NCBI GenBank assembly: GCA_000934455.1
Contig: KN890813.1
Span: 35,390-58,747 of the forward strand
Direction of reading: 5' to 3'
Length of the DNA: 23,358 bases
Origin: Apostichopus parvimensis
Taxonomy: Eukaryota; Echinodermata; Holothuroidea; Aspidochirotida; Stichopodidae
Below are positions 12,001 through 21,000 of the stretch, in pieces. Below the pieces are notes generated by a model. The model worked only from the letters and a program-made list of their open reading frames with translations. It did not search any database and was not told the origin of the DNA. A program made the translations under genes and the position numbers. Every line of letters begins with the position of its first letter. The stretch's first letter is position 1.

Positions 12001-15000
12001 TTTTCCAACTTTGACCTCTGTTGACCTTTGCAGTAATCAACAGGGTCTTACTCAACACGGTGGGATTTGCTTACCAAGTATGGTGTTCAACCTTACTTTG
12101 ACAATTATCATGAATACAAGGTTTTCAGGTTTTGACCTCTGTTGACCTCCAGCAACTACAACCGTGTTCTTGACCTCACTTCTATGGATCTTCATACCAT
12201 GTGATAACTTCATGCATGCTTCAGTTTGTGAGTTATCGTGTTTACTATGTATCCAGACTTCGACCTCTGTTGATCTCAACTGACCTTTGACCTCAACAAA
12301 TTTTCATAGGGTTTTGTACTCACTAAGAGGAATCAACATACCAATTATAAACTTCAATCAAGCTTACTTTTGTGAGTTCTCATGTCAACCAGGTTTTCAG
12401 ACTTTGACCTCTGTTGATTGCAAATGACCTCTGCAATTTACCAATTTCAATAGGCTTTATGTAATCATCAAGAATGATCTTCACATCAATTATGAACTCC
12501 ATCCAAGCTTCAGTTTGGGAGTTCTTGTGTTTACAAGGGTTTCAGATTTTGACCTCTGATGATTCATACCCACGTAAGGATGTGAAAATGGCAAGAATAA
12601 AGAACTCCAACCCTCAATATTACTGAATTGTGAACATAGTTATGCAACTGCATGGTTTCATTCTGTATTAACATTAAAAACGATTTGTCCAATGTTTGCC
12701 CATTGTAAGGAAGCCCCCCCCCCCCAAAAAAAAAATTTAATAAATTAAAAAATACCTGAGGTAAATATTGCTCATCATCGATGATCTCTTGTCCTCTTTT
12801 CAGAATCAACTTCAACATCTGACCGTAAGGAGATGTAACTTGAGGGCTCTTGGTCTGAACGGTGGTGAGACAATCGACCGCTACTTTACGGATGGATTTG
12901 GATGGATGCCCCAAATTAAGCAACAGACTCAGAAAGGCTGAGAGGTACAAGAAAGGCATAATAGATATACTACTACTAATAATAATAATAATCAGCAGTT
13001 ATTTTTACAACACTTATGTGACCACAAATGTGGGAAAAAACCCGCAAGGGCTTATGGATTAAAACTTACACATCAGGTGGCTTCCAATTCAACAATAAAG
13101 CAGGTGGTGATATTATATATATTTCAGAATTAATAAATCCCTACTGTCCTTTCCAAAATTACAAGAGACTCACTGGCTTCGAGGAATAATTTATCTGGTT
13201 TTGTGTCGCAAAATGTTACGCAAAATGGTCTCATCGCTGTTCAAGTCAAAAGATGTACAGCAGTTTTTCATCACAGGAATGATAGTATTTTATAAGATTA
13301 ATACATATTCAGAGCCTTCAGAACAGCTACACAAAATTTCAACAACTCATGAATATTTATAACTAAAGGTCAAGCTAAGGTCACAATGAATCCAATACAA
13401 CTTCCTGGGCTTTCACTTGGGCAGCTAACGTAACAGATGAATAAAAGACTCAAGTTTTAATTTTGATTTGTCGTAGAGTTAATTTCTAACACTGCTATTA
13501 GTCCTGGCTTTACTTCCATAGTACTTAAACATTTAGAGAAACGACCCTTTAAACATCAGAAATTCATCAAAATCAGAAATTCATCAGTCAAAGTGACTGA
13601 ACTGCTTAATCTAGCACAGTATAGAGGTCATAAGGTTGGCACCTTAGAAACAATTCAAACTCGATATGAAAAGCAAGAATAAACACCACAGAAAAGAAAA
13701 TTCATGATTAGCTTGAAATGAATGTTTACAAAGGGTTACAATTTTGTCTATGACAACATATATTGTATGTATTGTACCCATGGGTGCTTTGTTATTTACA
13801 TGATATTTTGTTTTTGAGTTCTTTGAATCTATAAAGCAATGGATTAACATTAACATTGTAACAATTAGGCCTGAACTTAAAGGGGATGTTGTCATAATTG
13901 CTTTAGCCTTCAAAGGACATTCCAAGTATTAAGCATATTTCAAAGGTAAATATCTTGAAAACTGGAATAGGTATTTAAAAACATGACTAGCACTCAAATC
14001 TATTTTTTTGACTGTTCACTCTGACATGTCAAAAATATGTCTGCCTTGATATAGTAGGGGAAAAAATGGGAAGAACCAACCCCCCCCCCCCTCCCCCCTA
14101 AAAAATGTTTCATCTCATCAGATCTCATTTAAATGTTTTCTTTACCAATGCTGTCTTTCTGAAGGACCTTGTTGAGTAAAGCATCGTCTGTTTTACTGAA
14201 GCTGATGTTTGCCATTTCTAGACAGCAGACTTGGAACAAGTAGCTGATGTCATAGGGACTGTCACCATGGAGACGACAGTGGGACGTGCAGACCAATGAC
14301 AGGAATCTCCAAAACTGGCTGGTACTCTGAAAATGTTTCTGCAAATTATAATAATAATAACATTAATAATAATAATAATAATACAGAAAACCAAATATAC
14401 TTCATTTGAGAGGGTCACAAAAATGCCAAGAAGATGCGTACGTCACATTTGGAAACAAAAATTGAGGACCAAAATTTGAAACAAGAATAAAGGAAAGGAG
14501 GTTGATATTAAGATTTCTCCAAAAAAAAGCAGAATAACAAATTCATCTTCAACTTCTCTCCACATAAGGTTGTAAACATTACTTTTTTAACACTAAGAAC
14601 TGTAGCACACAAGGTGATAATGCAAACTGTAATAAAATAGCAGGGCAAAGTTTTTAAGGATTTTTCCTGGTTGTCTCCAGAACAGAATGCCAGGTCTTTC
14701 GTTCTGGATGTAGCAAAATAACAAAGAATGAACAACACTTGAGGAGAGATGTGTAATTTTGCTAAGTAGAACACCAGGCTTTGGTTTAATAATAAGACTC
14801 TCCCTTAAGTAAGACAGAAAGGGATCGTGTCGACATTATCATTAAAAAAGCTGAAATATTAGTACGGCGGGGTCTCAGTCTGCTGTTGATTTTGTGTGTC
14901 TCCTACAGTCCAAGCTCAACTCCGTTTGGGACGACTGTAGTCACCCATTTCATGTTCAACTCCATGACAGATTAATAGATAGGGGCATTGGTAGACTAAG

Positions 15001-18000
15001 ACTTCCTCAACTGAAGACTAACCGGCACCGCAATTCATTTATCCCTCGTGCAATAAAACTTTACAACAGCAATTTGAGTCGTTAGGTGGTTGCCTAGTCC
15101 TTGGTGGGTAGGCTCTCTGTCTTTAACTATTTAACTTGATCTTACCTTCTTTAGTTATTAATTGTAAATATGAATATAGTTTTATATATATTTTTGTATT
15201 TCTTATAATGTGCGAGCATCGAAATTGCTGATTTTATGGAGCATAGGTCTATCACTGATTTTGTTTCATTTCAAGTATCTCCAAAGAGGTAGCGGGCAAT
15301 ACCAATTCATCATTTCACCTATTTGGGGGTATTTAGTTACAATGCAATCGGTGAATTTGATGGAAACAGTCTCCGGACTACTTTCGAAGCTGATTTTGGT
15401 GGTCTCTAAGGACCGGAAGACTATTAAAAATTTTGCACAAATCAAGAGTCAGCAAGCTGCATATATCTACTACCACAGATTTGTGTACTTGGTGAATGGG
15501 TAAACTTAATTTAATTGGAACACTGAACACTGATTCAAATGTATCAATTTAATAGAGAGATAGTCTGATGTTTTTAATCCTCCCATGATCTAATTCAGAG
15601 GCAGAATGAAAAGACAATGACAGAGGAAATGAGTTTGATAGATATAGAAATATAGCTTGAACTGATTTCAATGTTTTTAACAGTCACCATGCTTAGGTTT
15701 GTGCATAGAATCACCCTTTGATAAGAGCAATACCGTTCTTCTTCTCTTACGACTAATAGACAACAGAAAAATCCAAAACAGTTTCACTTACTAGTTTGTA
15801 TTTTTGATACATACTCTGAGCACTCTGTTTTGAATAGTGTGTTTGAACAATGACCTTTGACCTTAATATTCCAAACTCATAAAAAGAAAAAAACCTTAAC
15901 TTGAACTCTTCATAGGATACATTCCCTCACCTGAATCAGTAGTCCCAAAATCTCTTTCAAGTAGTTAGTGACACTTCCATCTGTTGCATATGCAACACTT
16001 TGGGTCAAAAGGTCAAACAGCTTGACAAGAGTCAGAAGATAGCGGTTTTTGATGTCCTCACTATTTGCATGTAGCTCCAGCCAGGCGTTTTCTAAAAAGG
16101 AAAGTTGTAAATACTTTCTGTTTACAATGAAACAAACATTTAATATCTCAAACTTATCACTATATTTTTTTTTCAATACAAAATGAAACTTAGGAGTTTC
16201 GACAGAATTTAACCATCCTCCTTGTTTGATGAGTAAATATAGCCTACATACCTTCTCCTGGCATTTCAACTCTCTCTAAAGTGGCCACGATGGATTCCAG
16301 ACACCACAAATGGCCGAGCAGTAATTCTGTTGAAAGTTTGCCATCTGTTGACTCCTTTTTTGTCAATAACTGGCACAAACCAGTCAAAACATCTTCAGGA
16401 ATGCCTCCCCCGGTCACTTCTTGTTTCTACAATTATAAGGAAAATATTTTATGGTTAAATGACAGCTCATCAAGCAACCAGTAATACAGCTCATAGCAAT
16501 CAATACAAACCTCTATGCAAAGTATACAAGCCTTTTATAGCTTTAATACATTAAAGTAGATACCATAGAAAGATGGATGATTCCATTTTAGATTAGGGTT
16601 CTAACTTTTTTGTGAAGAACCATATACTGTTTCTCAAAATCTCAGTTGATAAAGTGGATACTTCTCCTACTGACAAAAATCATGGTATGATGCTTTGTAA
16701 CATTGTTTCTAATGATATCGCTAAATGTAAAAGCAGTATTTACACATTTTCAGAGAACAACCCATCATTAATTGTAAATTTAAATACCCTAACCTTAAAA
16801 TAGAATGAAAAGGTCTCCCACATTATCTTACAAAAGGAGGTGAAATTGAGTTGTTTCTATCTTTAAGTTAACCTTTCGCAACACATGGTACAGTTCTTAA
16901 ATCTTTTGTTTGCTAATTTTTAGTTCCACACTTAACTCGTACCTTGATTTGCTCTGTGTGACCTTTGACCTGACCCAAGTCCTCTGTCAACAACTCAAGT
17001 AGAAGATCAATTATTTCCATTTGTTCAGTCTTGCCAAGCATCCTCACAGTTCTGGTCAAAACGAGACTTATCGCAAACCTGTAAGCTTCTTTCAAATGGT
17101 GAGCATCTCCACATTCCAAGAGGAATTTGACCTTTCGAAGTAAAAAAGAAAGAAAATAGTCCCACATGTAAGTAAATTTGTGTTTCAAGCAATAAGAGTG
17201 TGCCGAATTTATCCTCTCATAATATCTGCAAATAGAATTGTGGATGACATCTAGATATTTAAACCCTTTTGTCTGACTGAAAGGCATCATAGGAAATTTT
17301 ATTTGAACCAACCCTGTTTAAATCATTATAAGGTATGTGAACCTTGTTTAAATCATTGTTAGGTATGTGAACCCTCCCCCCTCCTCCTCCCCTCTAATCC
17401 TCTAAACCTTGGAAAAAATTTGAATTAGAATACACAAAGAGTTAATGGTTAATTCTATACCAGGCTTGATTGTTTTTTCCATTTTGCTTCTTTCTTTCCA
17501 GTTTTGAAGGAGAAAGGAGGAGGAGGAAGGGCGAGTGGGAGGGGAAGGGGAAAAAGCACAACTTGGTTGCAAGTTTTCATTTTGTTGCGGTATGTCGTCC
17601 TAGAAAAGTTATCTTCTTTGTCAAGTCTATCATGGTATTGAGAGCTCTCTTTCAGAAACAATTCCTTCTGCAACTTCCAAATTTGCATGCACTTAAGATC
17701 TTATTCCTAAAAACCCTCCAGGTTAAGATGTTTGAAGTTTCAATCAATTTACATATTCCTCAACAAAAAAAAGTTCCATTCATGGTTCTAGCACTGATCT
17801 TGAACTTTGAACTGGAAGCATAAATTGTTTCAAAACTTAAAACAAAAATAGACACATATATGAAACCTGAAGAGCTTGAGTTAACTCACAAGATTTCTTC
17901 GTTCTTCTGTGGGATATTCACTCAAGTTTTGAGCCATTTGTTGGAGCAGTTGGGAGGTAAATCCTGATAGATTGTCACGCTTTTTTTTAACTGCACAGGA

Positions 18001-21000
18001 AAAGAAAGAAACACATAAAATTATTAGAAGTATTAGGGGAGTTTAGGATTTCCGGGAAAAAAGTTTGGTAATAGAATGTTGAAATCTATCCTTCTGTTAA
18101 TATTATTACTTTAATTAATTTATTGTCAAATTTGATGAAATCAATAACCAACCTCTAAGAAATATTATACAATTCTCTCCTTTAATAACGTGAAGTGTGT
18201 GTCTGTTTGTCGAGACTCAAATCAAAATGGTTGACAGGAGAATATTTAGACAGACTCTGAAGGAATGAAGAAGCTACCAAACATGACCTTGCAATTTCCC
18301 CTCTCCTTACACTCACACACACACGTTTGTATTACATTCAGACCGAGGACCCCATTGTATTTTCCATTGTTCAAATCCACGTACCCTAACCTTAACAATA
18401 CCCCATATGATAGAATTCTTCCGAAGACGTGGTGATTCTTTAGAAAAAAACTGAGGACCTGGAATTCTTTTGTTCAAGTCCTTGGTCAGAATACAAAACA
18501 AACGCACACACACACATACGCCAGCATGATTGCAACGGTTACTTCGGCATCGGAACCAAATATGAATTCCACCTTCTAACAATTCCTCCCAAATATCAGC
18601 TGCCTAGATTGGTTATGCTATAGAGACCAACGCAAGATATTACACGCAAGCAGCAATGATGATCAAGACTAAATTTCCGTACGTGAGCCGATTCCCAAAA
18701 GAAGCTTACATTTTGATAGGTTCTTCATGATTCCATGGGACTCTCCCAAATCTGACGTAACGATCTGGTGGAAAATGTCCGAATCCTGTTTGGTTCTTTC
18801 GGAAGTAGAGGGCAGCAGATACGGCAATACGATCGCAAACGCTGCATCCATTGAGGATTCCTGGGTGGACATGCTTCTTGAAGTCAGCAGTTCTATGCAC
18901 TTGGCGGCAACCTCAGGCCTGAGTTCAAATAAAAAAAATAAAAAAATGCATGACTTTGTTATTTATAGTTCACAAAACTTTTTGTTTAAGCAAATAGACT
19001 TTCACACTTTACATGGCATTGATCATGGTGGCAATATCCAGTAGGGACATGAATGATGGGCCTGGACTCATGTGTTACTTTATAGGGAGAGTCCTTAGTT
19101 GTAATCACAGGTTTTTATTAGGGATGGCTCCAGCGGGGTTTTATAATGGAGTGTGGGTGTTGCCCTGTGGTCATTAAATTCAATTCTCCATCTAGCATGC
19201 TCCTCTGAGTAAACATCCTCCCCAGAAAGAATATTCAGACACCAAAATGCAGGATTCTGAGGCATATTTAGAACCCAATATGAAGTATTGCAGAGTGCAG
19301 AAATTGGGTGGTTTCAAACACCATTGTAAAGAAGTTAATTTCAAAGTACTTTAAAGCAAACAGCTTATATAATAACAGCTTATATAAATTAAATCTAAAC
19401 CTGTTGATTCTTTCACCTTATTATCACAGTTAGGTATAAGTTTATTGTAAGGGTATGTCTGACCATGGAGCGTTTATAGCTCCATGGTCTGACAGGAAAT
19501 GAAAAATTATCATAATTAGGCTAAATTGTAAGGCAATATCTGACAGCATATGCAATTGGATTAATATAAGAAAACATTTTCCTGCCGATGTATTCTTCAC
19601 TAACAAAACTGTTTTTTCCCCTACAGATATGGCGAGCGGGAATGCGGATTATTGGCTGACTTCCTATGTGTACTTCAATATGATGGATATGCATATTCAT
19701 AAATGTGACAACTGTCTGCATCCTGATTGGCCACCCATATGTAAAAATACTCTGAAGTGAATGGGATGTGTACGAGAGAGTGTTGGGAGAGATACCTGGA
19801 GAATAATTTTCTCTTCGTGTCCATGTTTGACTGTCTCACCGTTAATTTAGATTTTACCCCCCGTATTATCATAGTTAGGCTTAATTGTAAGGGTATAGTC
19901 TAAAGGAAATGTTATGCATTTCCATGAGCAACAAAACAAACATCCATTTGCATCGATACAAACAAGATCAGTTCCTATGGATGTTCGCTAGTGTGGATGA
20001 TTGGGTGAATTTAACATTTGATGGATAGCCATATTCTTTCTACGTTAACATAAAAAACATAAAGAAAAGTTAAATGGATTTGAACAAACATTTGAATATA
20101 TTCATGAATGTTTACTCACCAAACACCCTTGGTCCTACGGTGCCATTTGGCGAGCATTTTCTCTAATTTGATCGCGACTTGTTCCGGAGACAGCACATTG
20201 CAAAGATCCTATTTAGGCAGAGAGAGAGAGGAAACCATGAATTGTTCAAGGAACTGCTGGTCATATTGCAATATTAAAATTAGTAAACATCTTTTTTACC
20301 AGATTTAAATACCAGATTTCTCTCATGTGCAATTTCAACAAAACAACATTCTTACTAAGAGTGTAAGCTTCTTTGTTTACCTTCAAATGTGTCATGTGTT
20401 TGATTTGGTTCATATTGAGCCCCGAGTCCAAGCTATGACCTCATAGGCATGGTCATAATTTTGTGACATTTTGTTGCAACTCATACACTCAAATTTCCTT
20501 ATAAAATATCAGAGAGGTTATCAAGATGTCTCAAAGCTCAGATCTGCTGTTCGTGTCATATTAATAACTCTCAACAAAAACTTGTGTATGGCAACTTATG
20601 ATACACCGATGGCAAGCATTTAAATTCATGATTCACTTTGCTGATGTACGCGGGGTTGCTATTTGATATTACCCGGAAGTACAACAAGTTACTGGCATGA
20701 TGGAAACCAAATAAATATGAACAAACTATCAACTGAATTATTCAGAAGTAATAAAGTTATAGGCAATTCAACCTCCCATCTCACATCCAACCCTCTATCC
20801 CTAAAAAAGAAAATTCATCCCTCTCTATATTCCTACCTTTTTCTGAACACTAGGACCAAATAAATGTTGTAAATTACCAAATGTAACAAGAATTTACCTC
20901 TCCAAATTGAAGGACTTCCAAGATAACTCTGGGGTCTCTGTCTTCTATTCTCAATGAGAGAGCAGACTGTAAAAACTCAGAGTCAACAGTTCCCTTTACA

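Noticed and set aside
12564..12959. 131-codon minus frame as a single exon
   Set aside because: Only 12756-12937 is exon; the extension past the GTATTT donor codes poly-Gly from the G12 run, and the part before the acceptor is intron.
15210..15503. 97-codon plus-strand frame after the second retrotransposon fragment
   Set aside because: No recognisable domain and no splice or promoter context; kept only as a question in the findings.
16913..17311. 132-codon minus frame as a single exon
   Set aside because: The conserved part starts at VKFLLECG after a strong acceptor (17132); the upstream extension is pyrimidine tract and intron.
17470..17823. 117-codon plus-strand frame in the e6-e7 intron
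   Set aside because: It starts with low-complexity purine-coded residues from the G-rich tract, has no recognisable motif and lies wholly in intron.
18384..18396. Interstitial telomere repeat CCCTAACCTTAAC
   Set aside because: Only about two imperfect units inside the MITE-like element; too short to call.
18727..19044. 105-codon plus-strand frame
   Set aside because: It is the antisense shadow of exon e5; the minus strand here has clear HEATR1 content and splice sites.
20898..20966. Shorter version of e3 using the inner TTTTTACAG acceptor
   Set aside because: It would drop GTVDSEFLQ, which aligns with human GVDESFIKE, although the phase would also fit.
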